Shown here: piece by piece, positions 20,545 to 32,370 of the stretch
Layout: each line of letters begins with the position of its first letter
Numbering within the stretch: the first letter of the stretch is position 1
From: Nereocystis luetkeana
Taxonomy: Eukaryota; Sar; Phaeophyceae; Laminariales; Laminariaceae
NCBI GenBank assembly: GCA_031213475.1
Contig: JARUPZ010000018.1
Span: 4,315,680-4,379,679 of the forward strand
Direction of reading: 5' to 3'
Length of the DNA stretch: 64,000 nucleotides
Program-made: the position numbers and the translations under genes
The notes under the pieces: model-generated
Seen by the model: the letters and a program-made list of their open reading frames with translations, nothing else
Databases searched by the model: none
What the model was told of the DNA's origin: nothing

Positions 20545-20935
20545 CTCGCGGCCAATATGTGCCTTGCCTAAGGTATGTGTGTACGAAATGAAGTACCCTG
20601 GTGTGATGGTGATGGGTTTTGTTTTTCATGGACGGCATGTTTCCGCCGATTTCGAGAGCGGTATAGTAAGGCTGATTATTATCGGATAGCGATTTTTTCC
20701 ATAATTTCCATAAGTTTGGAAATAATTGGAGATATGTATCAATATACGGAGGCATTCTGTCACTGTTCGTGAAATTCTCCAGAAGGGAAAAAATCCTTCT
20801 TCTCGCGGCCGACATGTGCCTTGTCTAAGGTATGTGTGTACGAAGAGAAGTACCCTCGTATGATCGTGACGAGTTTTGTTTTTCATGGACGGAATGTTTC
20901 CGCCGGTTTCGAGAGCGGTATAAAAAGTGGGGATT
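20545..20935 (+). repeat. Two direct repeats, ~253 bp apart
   Basis: The segment TCTCGCGGCC...ATGTGCCTTG-CTAAGGTATGTGTGTACG through TTTTTCATGGACGG and TTTCGAGAGCGGTATA occurs at 20545-20667 and again at 20798-20925. Between them lies a piece of a Tourist-type MITE (20668-20776). The tandem duplication therefore includes a copy of the MITE only once, so either the MITE entered one unit or it was lost from the second. Confidence 0.65.
20668..20776 (+). mobile_element. Fragment of Tourist-type MITE (family of 63452-63690)
   Basis: Starts TAAGGCTGATTATTATCGGA and continues through TTTGGAAATAATTGGAGA, ATACGGAGGCATTCTGTCAC and GTGAAATTCTCCAGAAG, matching the left half of the complete element at 63452-63690 at about 90%. 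The right half with the second inverted repeat is missing. Confidence 0.7.
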
Positions 20936-23380
20936 GCTACAGGGATGTTGGTTTTCTTTGGAGGAGGAGGCTGTTGTGTTCTTCGCAGATTCGTGTTTAT
21001 ACGCGTGGCGTGATTGTGTGTTGTATGAGTCGATGGCGCAGAGGGAAGAAGGGCGCAGGGGATGCTGCGAACAAGCCGGTAGCTAAGACGAAGGGCTCGA
21101 ACGTTTGCCCCGCACAAGTGTCGACGGGCCACGAAAATGAAGGACACGGTATACACGTGTCGTGAGATTCGCTCGGAACTCGCGTTAGTTTTTTCTTGGC
21201 ACCTAACCATGTAGCCAAACACGTCATAAGTCGCCGCCGACGCCGAACCTTGTATCATTGCTGAAAAGGTTTTTAACCTTTGGCCAGCAAGAAAAGTACC
21301 TCCTATCGTGTGCTCCGTTCCGTCGCTGTGTTTTTTGTTTTTTCAAGATTTTTACTCCAGACCTCTCGGTAATCACGTTTGTTGCTGTATGTCGTGGGAG
21401 TGCGTACAGGCAGTGATAAGGTGCGGACGGTGTACCGGCAGATCAACCTACGGCCCACCAGAGCAATTTGTCGAAAACGAAGGGCGGAAGCCAGCGACTC
21501 GCAGTCACTAGTGTTTGATCTTCGTACGTATACGTGAGGATTGTTTTCCTGCTGTGAATTCAGTTGTTTCATCTGGGAAGCCGAAGCCGTTTTTCCTTTG
21601 TACCGGAAGTGGAGCAGCACAGGTGGCCGGGATCACCTTCCCCCCCCTGCATAATGGGGGCATAAACACTTTCTTGTGGGGACAGTGAACAATGTAGCGA
21701 ATCCCTCAACAAGGCTTCGACAACCTCTAAACTTGGTACGGCTATTGGTGTGCAACATTGTTCCATGTCTCCACAAGGATGTTTGTACGTTCACGATGAA
21801 GATCGACGAGCAGTGGAAATGCTGAACCGTACACGCGATAAAAAATGAAGCCACGTACAGGGGGGGAGAAGGAATGACACCTGTGACCGCTTGCTTGCCC
21901 TGAAGATCGCTGAGGGTGAAACCTCCTACGAGTTAAGCTGGAATGTAAAAGTGACGATAAACAAACAAAAACAAAAATGTGCAAGGAGCGGGTCCTGCCC
22001 ACCTACCTTTGAACGCCAAACTCCCCGGATAAAGCGAAATTAAAAGAAAAACGGCGCATGGGTACTACCTGCAGGTAGCGTGTCATCGCATTTTTGTTGA
22101 ACGCCTGCCACTCGGTTTCTTGCGGTAAACACCGTACCGGTCTGGCTAGACGAAGAATGACCCCCCAGCTGCTATGTCCCCCCCTCCCCCCACACACCCT
22201 TCGTCCTCCTTGGATCGGCTCTGTTTTCCTTCGCACGGCATTGGTGGTTTCCAACACTCTCCCCCCCCGTCCCTCGCGATGACCGCCGCCGTTTCTTTTC
22301 GGTGTCGCACCCTCCCACGATTCAGATGCTTCTACTGGTAGCGAAGACAGCCACCTTGCAGTCGGGCTCCCAAGCATAGATTGAGGAGCCGGTCACGGGT
22401 GGAAGAAGCTGCTGTGTGCGGCGTGACTCGTCGCGGTGTGCTTGGGCTGATTTCGTCTACTGTGGAGGCAGCTCTCCATAGCACTCAGCAGATTTCAGTA
22501 GATACCCAGTAGCTTCCGACATAGTAGTAGTGGAATACACGGTTTTTGGGTCCATGAATGGTTCTGAGCACTATGCAGTACTATGCCCCCCCTAATGGCG
22601 AAGTACAGTACCAGTAGAGCTGTGTGGCTCGAGCTCTATGCTCCTGACAAAACGATAAAAAGAGATGACGAGAAACACTAAACACGAGCAAGCGTTGTTT
22701 GAAAACGATCTGAGGTCTCGGATGGATAACTTGCGCACAAGCCACAACAGCGACCGAACGCCGCGAAACCGAGCACCGCCCTTTTTATGACATAGGTTGT
22801 GTGTGAGAGGAGCGCCACGCTGGAAATGTTCGTCGTCAGCAGGCAGCGTTTGTCGAATCGCTGTCTTGGTGTGTGGTGGGTGGGAAATTCTAGTTGCAGA
22901 AAGCGGAAGTCAGTACCTAGGACGCTTCATGATACCCAAGTACCGTTCCAGAGCAATCTGCAGCTCCTACTGAGGCAAGCAGCACGGAAGGTTTTCGCCT
23001 GGTGTGATGATGCAACATACACATAATAGTAATATTAATAGTAGGCTTACATCCTGGTCACATCTGGAACATGTAGAGTTCATTTCTATGCCACGTGACC
23101 TCGTTTTTGGCTTGACCTGAAATGGACGTGTAGGACGCTGTATATTTCCTGCTGCACCGCGCGTGCTCGGGACTGCCACCAGAAACATGTTTTGTTTTGG
23201 AAACCCATGACTCGAATATCCACTTAGATATAGGAACACGGGGGAGGTAGCGGGCGATAACGCCGTCTTGCTGTTCTCCATGGTGCCTCGTGAGGAAGTT
23301 GAATCCGCGGTACAGGTTGCTCAAGAGCGTTATCGTAACTTGTATTATTTATTTATTTTGTATTATTTCCAAAAGTGAAA
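20936..23380. other. Non-coding stretch
   Basis: No gene is recognised. The part at 21758-21970 is the inverse of 1780-1962. The C-rich tract near 22180-22270 gives compositional open frames. Nothing else was identified. Confidence 0.35.
21758..21970 (-). repeat. Dispersed repeat, inverse copy of 1780-1962
   Basis: Read on the minus strand it carries CACTTTTACATTCCAGC, CTCGTAGGAGGTTTCACC, GGTCACAGGTGTCAT and CAGCATTTCCACTGCTCGTC, in the same order as the copy at 1780-1962. No ends were defined. Confidence 0.6.
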
Positions 23381-23995
23381 CACGCCTCGGCACTACGAGT
23401 ACAACATTTTTCTGCTCCGACCCGAGCCTTAACATGAGGCCGGGGAAACTCAAGCACGATACACGCCTCGCCAGAACATTTTTTCCCCGGCTCCGACTCG
23501 CGGCCTTAACATGAGGCCGAGGGAACTCGGGCACGATATATACACGTTTCGGCACTACGAAACTTTTCTGCTCCGACTATCGGCCTTAACATGAGGCCGA
23601 GGAAACCCAAGCATGATACACGCCTCGGCAAAACAAAACTCCCCTGCTTCGACCCGTGCCTTAACATGAGGCCGGGGTAACTCAAGCGCGATATATACAC
23701 GCCTCGGCACTATAAAACGTCTCTGCTCCGACTCCCGTCCTTAACATGAGGCCAACGATAATCGAGCACGATATATACACGCCTCGGCACTACAGGAATT
23801 ATGTGCTCCGACTCCCGGCCTTTACATGAGACTGAGGAAACCCAAGCACTAAATACACACGCCTCGACACTGCTCCGACTCCTGACCTTAACATGAGGCC
23901 GAGAAAATCCAGCAAAGTACACGCCTAGCTAGGCGAAAACAAAACTCCCCTGCTCCGACTCCTGGCCTTAACATGAGGCCGAGGAAACTCAAGCA
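23380..23995. repeat. Tandem array of ~77-bp units (array B)
   Basis: The word CCTTAACATGAGGCC or a one-base variant begins at 23427, 23504, 23584, 23659, 23739, 23819, 23886 and 23966, so eight units of 67-80 bp. Each unit also carries a CACGCCTCGGCACTA stretch and CTGCTCCGACTC. The last unit continues into duplication copy B exactly as array A continues into copy A. Confidence 0.88.
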
Positions 23996-24304
23996 CGATG
24001 TGGGAACCCTCAGGCGGCGATTGGCCCGACATGCGACTCCGACTGCGGGGCATCTAAACCCCTCTCAGAAAAAAATAAACAAGAACGCTCTCACCCACCC
24101 ACTGCCTAGCCACCCGCCACCCAATCACTTACTACCCAAAAATCCAACACCCAACTGCCTGCCTAACTCACACAATATCCCCGCAGCTATCTACTCACCC
24201 GCTCACTCATCCCTTCCATTCCCCACTCCACCCACCCACACCACCACCTCACGCAGCGTATGCCCCTTTAGCTCGGTTTTCTGCGTTAAACAACCTTATT
24301 GTAG

Positions 24305-24780
24305 CTTCCGATGCACCCGCGAGTGTTACCAACTGGCGAGTTTTTGTAGTACAGTACCCGATACAAGCTGCTACCCACCTGTCGCATAGAGACGGGGGCA
24401 CTGTAATAGGCCTTCACGAGACCTCGCCCAAGGCTTCTGAAAGCACAACAGCGGATACCATAGCATAGGCGTTCCATAAAACACTGCCTTGGCCCCCCGT
24501 CCACCATTCTCTCATCACCCCCCCCTCGTCGACCACAGACGGTGGAAAATCTCTACCAGTACACGGCCACCAGTCTTGCGTAGTCACCAAGGCGCAGGAC
24601 ACCAAAACGTGTCTTAGCGCTGACAGGTTTCTATGGTACGCTACGCTTAGTCGGAAACATTGATGTTTGTGCTATTTCCGCTGCTGCTACTGATACTGCT
24701 GCCTCCACTTTACGAGCTAGAGAGAAAAGAGTCCTAACGCCACGGGCTACATAAACATGGCGAAGGTGAACAACGATGGG
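24305..24780. repeat. Near-identical duplicated block (copy B)
   Basis: Counterpart of 380-830, about 96% identical by eye, in contrast to the strongly diverged ankyrin genes of the same duplication. No gene is recognised inside it. Confidence 0.65.
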
Positions 24781-25029
24781 TTGGATTGTTCAATCATATT
24801 TCTCAACCAGTCCCGCCCGGTCATGGGCTCACCGCATGGCCCTGGCTGCAAATACTCCCCAACGAGTTTCGCGCAGTAATTTACGAGCAGTACCGCAAAC
24901 GTCACTAGGTCCGCCATCACTCGAAATCTCCGCCGCCACGCCACACCCCACACCCGTCGCTCTACCGCCGCGTCGTACGCCGCTACCGCCACACCAGTTA
25001 CCCTTCGCCGTCTACAGTGCGCCATGTCT

Positions 25030-26760
25030 ACACCAACAGCCCCAAATATCCCCCGCTGCCTTCTCCGGGCTTCATAGCACGGGGAAAAAATCGCGTTAAA
25101 TGCCGAGAATGTCTGCGCGTTTCTAATATATCACCCCTGTTCAGAGGTTCCCAACACGGGGAAAACGCTTGTACTGCCCATTTTGTTTTTGCGCTTCTAC
25201 TACCTCCCTCGATGTCCAAGCTTCTTATCGCGGGAAAAAAACGAGGTAATTGCCAAACTTTTTTGTGCGCTTCAAATGTCCCCCCCCCCCCCCCCCCCCT
25301 CCCTCCGAGGTTCCAATTTTGCGAAAACAAACGCGGCACATGTTAAAAATATATGTGTGCTCCAAATAACTACCTCCCCTTGCGACGTACTCAGCACCGG
25401 AAAACACGCGACAAATGGTGATAACTGTCACATCGTCGGTGTGCTTAAACTACCCTACCCCCAACTATCCATGAGTAAGAACGCCCGCTTCATGAGCAAA
25501 TCTTAGTAGGATACGGCCAAACCTTCATTCAATTTGCCCAGCACCTCACGGCGCTTCGCGCTTTGGTGCAAGCCCTGTTTTCCTACGGTAGTCGGTGAAA
25601 ACCCGACATCTTCCCCACCGGCATTGTAGAGATGGGAGGGTCTATGGTCATACGACTACGGCCGTGCATACCATGAGTACACCCCCCCCCCCCCCCCCCC
25701 CGCCTCTCTCCGAGGTGCCCCTTAGCACTGGGCAAAACACGCGGCGAACAATGCGTCCATCCATCCGGCACCGCATCTTCAGACCCACGCTGCGACGGCA
25801 AAACACGTGCTGGTGCTGTCCATGCCGCGTCCGGTCCAGCGTTGAGCTCGAGCTGAAACAAAAATTGTTGTACCCGAGAAAGGGGAAAACAGGGCACGGA
25901 AAGCGTTCGTAAGTTCCGGGGAGGAGCGGACAGCGAGAACGAGACGCCATCGTTCGCATGGCGTAACACGTCCGGAGCGTAATTTGGTTCGCTACCGTTT
26001 TCGGGGCGCTTTCAAAGAGTGAGTACCTTCCGTTTCGTGGGGCGTGGGACCAAAAGAAGAAGAGGAAGAACAACAAGAAGCGTACGGAGTATTTGGTTTT
26101 TATTTGTTGGATATTTTGTTGCGATGTCACGCGTCTCAAAACGACGCTCACGAACTTCGAGCAACATATGATAAGGGATGCTAAGCGGCGATGAACTGTG
26201 CGGGTTGGACGTTTGCGCAGCTGTGCCAGAGGTCTCGTGTCGAGAGCATTGCCCCCCCCCCTTCAACCTGTCAAACCGTTTAGATCATGGGAAACGGTAC
26301 GTAGGGGGGGGTCGCTTTTCGGACCTGTATTTTTCAGCGCCTCAGAGCCACTCGGGCGAGTGGCTCCCCTGTCTATTCGTCGTCTTCACAGGGGTGCATG
26401 ACACAAACAAAACAAAGAAAACGACCCAACAACACACTCCTAACGAGGTCATAAACGAAAAACAAGCCAATGGGAGTGGGAGTTCTGGACGAAGTGACGA
26501 CATTAAATGCATTTATGTCCTAACGTGTTTTAGTTTTTACACCCCCCTCCTGTCTGGGTCTTGAAAAGGGATAGTGAGGCATCGGAGTTTCGTTTTACCG
26601 TGCACCCGTCTCAATGTTTTGTTTTTTTTTCGATTGGCTTGATCCTTGTTTTGGTTATGAACGCAACCATGAAATCGTTGTGATACGCTGCGTCAAAACA
26701 GCAAATAATTTTTCACGTCTGTTTTTGAGTGAGATACGGAACCATTCGCGCGAGTGGCCT
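25030..26760. other. Non-coding part of duplication copy B
   Basis: No gene is recognised. It includes poly-C runs at about 25270 and 25680. The segment 25592-25700 is a dispersed repeat (GGCATTGTAG, GGTCTATGGTCATACGACTACGG, TGAGTACACCC in pieces) shared with 43733-43830 and, inverted, 51957-52035. About 26000-26060 is the empty site for the LINE complex of copy A. Confidence 0.45.
25592..25700 (+). repeat. Short dispersed repeat ending in poly-C
   Basis: Shared with 43733-43830: GAAAACCCG, GGCATTGTAG, GGGTCTATGGTCATACG, ACTACGGCC(G/A)TGCAT and GAGTACACCCCC follow in the same order. An inverse copy is at 51957-52035 and a partial one at about 26970-27000. All full copies end in a long C or G tract. 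Confidence 0.6.
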
Positions 26761-26769
26761 GAATTTGGT

Positions 26770-27055
26770 CCTGAAAAGGGGGGGTACCCCCCTCTGCCGC
26801 CCCCCCTACTGTAAGAGGGGGGTCCCCTCCCCCCCTACCGCGAAATGCGGGTACCCCCCTTACCGTAAAAGGGGGGTACCCTCCCCCCCCTACCGTGAAA
26901 TGGGTCCCCTCCCCCCCTAACATAAAATGGGGGTACCCCCTCCCTACTGTAAAGGGTTATACCACCCCCCCCTACGACTACGGCCATGCATGATATGGAA
27001 AACACTCCCTCTACCGGGAAATGTGGGCACTGCCCCCCCCTTACCGTAACCACTA
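26770..27055. repeat. Hairpin-forming minisatellite of GGGGTACCCC/CCCTACCGTAAAA units
   Basis: Units of about 30-60 bp alternate CCCCCCTACCGTRAAA with GGGGGGTACCCC. The GGGTACCC core is self-complementary, so either strand can fold into strings of hairpins. No coding potential; the open frames are Gly/Pro repeats from the composition. Copy A of the duplication lacks it. Confidence 0.75.
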
Positions 27056-27713
27056 CCCCGGGACTTTAGGTTGCTATGATACAGCATCGGCTATTAATAG
27101 GAAGAATGCATGTAGCGCCGTGTGCGACCGACTACGAAGAGCGTAACGTGAAGTCGGTACCCTACAACAGTCCAAGCCAGTCCAGGAATGGCAGCTATTA
27201 TTAGCTGTTCTACGTACTGTAGTGGCTTGCTGATTTAGCCGAGATACACGGCAACACAGTGCAAAATATATATACAATGCGATTAATTAAGTGCCGTGTT
27301 TGCGCTGGAACAGTCGGATATTAATACGACTAACACGACAAACACCGACATGTGTACTTCTGTACATACCCTCGCGTACGAGACACGCCGAATCCAGTCA
27401 AACGTAAAACAAAACACTACCTGGTACAAAAAAAGGGGCAAATTTCGATGTGCACGCTGCTCTTTAAGTATGAGATGAAGGCGCGTTGCAGGCTGTGTGT
27501 AGCTCTGTTTGTTCACCCTAGATAGAGGTGTCTTCAACCATTCAAAAATAAAACAAGAACAATCAATGGCGTCAAACCAAACCCTGTGCTGGCGAAATGT
27601 GATAATAGGCCACCTTCCTTCACACTCCGACAGCAATCAGTGTTTATATGTGCAGTCCTACTCATCATACATATCATGCCAGAGGAGGGCGAACATGATT
27701 TTTCTCACCTGGT

Positions 27714-29237
27714 TCACACGAACCCCATCATCTTCTCGAACACGCCGGACTCCCCCATCCCCGCCACTCTTGTGACCACATCAGTCTCACTCGCGTGCTC
27801 CGCGGCTCCCTGGTGGGCGACTCCTGAGCCGCCGCTGTTACCGACTGCATCATCACCACCCCCCTCGACCTTGCCCTCGACCCTACCCTCGATCCTCGGA
27901 GATTTCGCCGGGCGAGGCGATACTTCTCGCTCCGGAGGGTCTGGCGGCTCCCTGTTGAGGCGAGAGCGGCACATTACTGCCACGCCCCGTCGTCGCCAGG
28001 CCCTGTCCGCGGGGGCCCTGGCCAGCAGACTCAACACGGTCGGGCTGCTGTCCCCTGGTACCGTTTGCGCTGGAGTGCGGCCGCCGCGGTCGACGATCGT
28101 CTCGTCCGCGCCCCACCATAGCAAGTGCTCGACCATCTCGGCGGACCTGTCATCTTCGAACATCATGGCTGCCCTGTGCAGCGGCGACTGCCCCGACACG
28201 TCGGGCACGTTGGCGCTAGCGCCATGGCGCGAGAGTGCGCGCGCGGCGCTGATGGCCAGGATCCCGGCAGCGGCGTGCAGGGGCGTTCGCCTGTCCGTGC
28301 TGCCCTGGGCATGCACGTCCGCTCCCGCCCCGACAAGCGCGTCGATTACGCCGGCCTTGTTGTGGAAAGCGGCCCTGTGCAGGGCCGTGTGGCCTTGCCA
28401 GTCGCGAGCGGTGACGTCCGCTCCGTACCGGAGCAGCAAATTCACGCTGTCCACGTCCCCCATGCGGGCTGCCACGTCCAGCGCCGTTTCTGTGAGGGAA
28501 AGTTGGCGGAGGTTGACATCCACGCCGCCAGCGTCGAGGAGAGCTTCCATCGCGCAGAAGCTCCTGTTCAAGACCGCGTGTTTTAGTGGCGTGTCGCCGA
28601 CCAAGTTTTTCGCGTTTCTGTCTGCGCCGGACGCGCACAGAGCTGCCACGGACTCGGGAAAGTTCTTCTGCGAAGCAAAGTGCAGAGGTGCCACCCCGGA
28701 TGGCCCCTGCTTGTTAACATCCGCCCCGGCTTTCACAAGCACTCTGATCGCGCCGACGTTGTCGTTCAACGCCGCGGCGTGCAGAGCGGTAGATCCGTTC
28801 AGACTGGCATTGTCAACGTCCGTCCCGTTCCGGAGGAGGGTCCTGATGACCCCGGCGAATCCTCCGTGAGCGGCCGTCTGGGGGCTGTCACACTCGACGG
28901 CTATGTGGAGCGCGGTGCGGCCGCTCTCATTTGGCGCGTCCACAAGTGCGCCATGCTCGAGAAGTATCTTCACTGCGCGCTTGTTTCCCCTGGCAGCAAG
29001 TTTGTGCAGAATGTAGTCCCCGTCCGAACATGTGGTGTTCGCTGAGGCGCCAAGCGCCAACAGTTTTTTTATCACGGTAACGTTGCCGGCAGCCGCAGCG
29101 AGTCCGAGCGGATGGCCCAGAAATGTTTCCAGTTCTTCTGTATCCCTCAAGCGTTCGAGCGTATCGTCCCACATCTTCGCTTTCTCCTTCACTGTGAAGT
29201 TGCTAACTGGTGTGCGCTCGTCACGAGCGCTAGCCAT
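27714..29237 (-). CDS. Ankyrin-repeat protein (copy B)
   Basis: Predicted protein of 507 residues, paralogue of the gene at 6846-8447. The start is placed at the methionine of MASARDERTPVSNF (29237); the frame is open 89 codons further upstream, but that part looks untranslated. About ten ankyrin repeats run from residue 43 to 400, with cores such as GRTALHIAVE, GSTALHAAALNDN, GHTALHRAAF and GADVTARD. One repeat carries an insertion (DSPQTAAHGG). The C-terminal tail keeps WRRRGVAVMCRSR and PPDPPER as in the paralogue, so that motif is under stronger constraint than the surrounding tail. No signal or membrane segment. The N-terminal 40 residues differ wholly from copy A. Ankyrin proteins act as binding scaffolds; no specific partner can be inferred. 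Confidence 0.87.
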   Translation of the reverse strand: MASARDERTPVSNFTVKEKAKMWDDTLERLRDTEELETFLGHPLGLAAAAGNVTVIKKLLALGASANTTCSDGDYILHKLAARGNKRAVKILLEHGALVDAPNESGRTALHIAVECDSPQTAAHGGFAGVIRTLLRNGTDVDNASLNGSTALHAAALNDNVGAIRVLVKAGADVNKQGPSGVAPLHFASQKNFPESVAALCASGADRNAKNLVGDTPLKHAVLNRSFCAMEALLDAGGVDVNLRQLSLTETALDVAARMGDVDSVNLLLRYGADVTARDWQGHTALHRAAFHNKAGVIDALVGAGADVHAQGSTDRRTPLHAAAGILAISAARALSRHGASANVPDVSGQSPLHRAAMMFEDDRSAEMVEHLLWWGADETIVDRGGRTPAQTVPGDSSPTVLSLLARAPADRAWRRRGVAVMCRSRLNREPPDPPEREVSPRPAKSPRIEGRVEGKVEGGGDDAVGNSGGSGVAHQGAAEHASETDVVTRVAGMGESGVFEKMMGFV

Positions 29238-30156
29238 CGCGCTGAGAGAACCGATAGGGATGTGCTTCGTGCCAATGTACTCGTAGATCGTACTGCTGCT
29301 GTTGAAGATAGAGAAAGGAGAGCACAACGATGCGCGCGACGCAATGGAAAACGTCACATACATGGCGACATGGCGATGACGTGCATATATATGATGATAT
29401 ACGAAAACAAGAACACGAAGGAAAAAATGTACTCGTAAACAAGGGGGCTTCGTCGCGGCGGGCTGACACCCGCCTGCCGCTCCGCACACGTCCGCAATCG
29501 TCAAGGGTGTAACAAAATCGAGGCTGCCAAGAGGTGCATTACAAAACTATTTTCATGGTTGAGTCAAGATGGGCAGAGAAATACCAAAAGGACCCCACGC
29601 GCTGCACCCTACACTACACCCCTACACAGAGCTATACGTATTTATAAACTGGAAGCACTGCAAAGTTCTTGATCCTTCTGGCTTTCTAAGACGTAAAGCT
29701 GCGAGTATTTTTGCCCCGTGCTTCTTCTTTTTGTCTTTCGAGGTCTGTTGGTTTTGTGTGGGGGGGGGGGCGCTCTCGCCGCCATACCAACAGCAGCAGA
29801 CAGCAGGAGTCTCAACCCTATAGATTTATTTGCCGTGACCGTCATCGTCGTAGCGCTTGGCCGTCCGCTGTATCTTCTCTGTTTTCCGGCCGGCTCCGAA
29901 CTTGTCAGCGCAGCGTCTGATTCTACTGACCAGCCACAGAATCCATCAATAGCATCTATGTACAGTTCGTGCATCCTCCCCGGCGTAGTGCTTGTAATCC
30001 ATCGCAGTATCGTTAAAGGAAATAGTTCCAAAGATAACAAGGACAACGACGACAGAAAGGAGGTATTGATATTAATAGTGCGATATCTAGAATTTCAAGC
30101 TGTAGGATCGAACCCTCCATTTTGGTTTCAGAATTCAGCAGCTCGAATTCTAGTAT

Positions 30157-30180
30157 TACGTACCAGGTACCTGGTACGTA
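30157..30180. repeat. Perfect 24-bp palindrome of the TACCTGGTA word
   Basis: Half-site TACGTACCAGGT followed immediately by its exact complement ACCTGGTACGTA. It is the longest perfect instance of the TACCAGGTA/TACCTGGTA word that recurs across the window. Confidence 0.8.
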
Positions 30181-30370
30181 TATACTACTGTACAGTTTGT
30201 AAAAAGTGCAATATCTAAAGGAACGCATCCCAAACACATCATACGCGCAGGACATCGGCGACAGATAATAGATTATTTCCGCGCTGCCGGTAAATCCGTA
30301 CAGAATATAATATTACCGTACCTGGTATACGAGTAGGATACGTGGCACTGGATAACACGGTACAGTTTAG

Positions 30371-30485
30371 TTTACAAGATACCTGGTACAGGATACAGTA
30401 TACCAGGTACAAGATACAGGATACACGGTACAGGATACACGGTGCAGGATACAGGATACTGGCACTGGATACGGGGTACGGAATA
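30371..30485. repeat. Short-period repeat of GGTACAGGATACA words
   Basis: Roughly nine degenerate units of 10-13 bp built from GATACA, GGTACA and CACGGTACAGGATAC. It contains three TACCTGGTA or TACCAGGTA words. Low complexity; no gene. Confidence 0.6.
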
Positions 30486-32268
30486 CAACCCAGAGGCGGA
30501 AATTCGTACGTCATCATTTCCACCCTTACGTCCAATAATTATCCAGATATCCAAATAACCGAGATCAGTATTCTCGGTAGGATTGCAGTATCTAATGAAA
30601 CAGGAAACAATCCCCGTACATACTGCGGGACCACTGCCGTTGTTGCATATAAACTGTAAAATGCCGACCCCAGCGGAGGGTCAAATTTGGCACCAATAAT
30701 GGAACCTCGGATTCTGATTGAAATATCTTTGGGGCTTGTGCTATAATACGTATCGCAGAGGGGCAGCCCTGCTTTTCGCCCTCTAAAAAGCCTCGTGAGC
30801 AGAATTGGACAGAGCGTTTTCGAGACCATCCCACCGCCACCGCAGTAGGATACGGCAGGCAGCAGTTTTGGGCGTCGTGGGTCACATACTAGACTCATGA
30901 ACCAAAATCTACGTACCGTACGATAATTTAATCTACACGGCCGTCCGTCACAGCCTTAAAATCACCGTTTGCTGACATCTCTGGTGCACGAAGTACCGGG
31001 TGATATGCTCGTACAGTATAATAGTAAGCTGTGAGTTCTCCCGATCGATCGATACCAAAGTTGTTGTAATTAGACGGCCGGGCCGTAGACCTACTATGTG
31101 TGAGCTTTTCGAAGTCTGTTTCGGCCTCAGGGAGCGCAAACCGGTGAACTTTTGACCCGAAACCCACAAAACAAAATAAGTGCCTCGGAGAGAGTAGTCA
31201 GGCACGAAAGTGTCCAGCGAGCAGCATCGCACAGGGTGCCTCACACAAATTCGCTTGTGCAGTGTGGGTGAACGATTTCCCCAACGATATTTCCGCCTGC
31301 GGCGAAGCGGACGCAATTCCCGGGTTTGCTTTGTACGGAGAGCCAAAAAAACGATGACATTTTTTTTACACATGTATGTATGTATGTGTGGCAAGCCGTA
31401 CATACATACTGTAGCCTCCGGCACGGAAAGCAGCAACCTAGATACAGCCCCTGGCGAGTGGTGCGCTGTGCGCGCAATTCCGACACAATATGCGCTCCCC
31501 AGAGCAACATTCAGATTTACAACGATAGTCAACTTTGCAAGCTGTGCGCGATACATCGATCGGTCGCGCGTTCGCTACTATACTGGACACAATGATGCCG
31601 GCCGGTGACCCCCCTGGGTGCTGCCCAGGGTCAACGGGACGAAAACAATTTGGAGGCATCGTTTATTTCTCCAGACGATTTCGGTATCCTCTGTCCTCCC
31701 GTGGACATGAGACGCTGTACATACAGTGGGTACAACCAATCGTGGCTTGTACGAGGGGGGCAATAACTCGTGACTTGCACGGTAGTATGATACCTACCCT
31801 GCGTGGCACCTCTTGTCTGGTATGGTACCGTGCACCATGTCACAAGCTCCCATACTTATTTTGGTGTCATCTAGGCGTTTGATACCTGGCGCTCCCCTTT
31901 GGGTACGTACGGTAAAAGGAGCTTGTGTCGTGCTTGTATACTGGCACGTAAGTGTCAGGTTTTCCCCGTTCAAAGTTTACAGCAGTCTATACTCATACCT
32001 CAAGCTGGTGCACTCGTACCGAGCTGCTTGCCGCGCTGCTGTACTGACGAGCGTACTCGCTGTAGGACGAATCCGTGGTCTACTCTGTAGACTGTGGCAA
32101 GAGAAAAGTCGTCCACCGCCGCGTATGCGATCAAGTCGTCAATGGGCACAAAAGCAATCTCCAGAGAGAGGCAAATAATATGCCGTTTTGTCTTTTTTTT
32201 CGACGGTTTCGGATACACCAGCATATTTTTACCAACCCCTACATATCTACAGCAAGCAGTAGTATACG

Positions 32269-32370
32269 AGTACCTGGTGACAAGTATGTCGGGAGACACC
32301 ATTTTCACCCCAAGTATACGAGTCAACCTACCTGGTGACAAATATGTCAGGAGACAGCATTTTCACCCCC
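32269..32370 (+). repeat. Tandem duplication, ~57-bp unit, two copies
   Basis: ACCTGGTGACAAGTATGTC through CATTTTCACCCC occurs at about 32272-32313 and again at 32330-32369 with a few changes. No further copies follow. Confidence 0.7.

Larger units (their letters stand above)
23960..29500. repeat. Segmental duplication, copy B
   Basis: Collinear partner of 62-8700. It lacks the LINE complex seen in copy A and so shows the pre-insertion state. It has its own additions: a CCCCTACCG/GGGGTACC minisatellite (26770-27050) and the dispersed repeat at 26435-26620. The ankyrin gene at its far end is the paralogue of the gene in copy A. Confidence 0.8.

Noticed and set aside
23380-23995. Regularly spaced repeats resembling a CRISPR array
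   Set aside because: The whole 77-bp unit is repeated with no unique spacers, in eukaryotic DNA. It is a minisatellite.
30539-30898. Minus-strand frame of 119 codons
   Set aside because: No motif, no repeat structure, no splice context; surrounded by low-complexity words.
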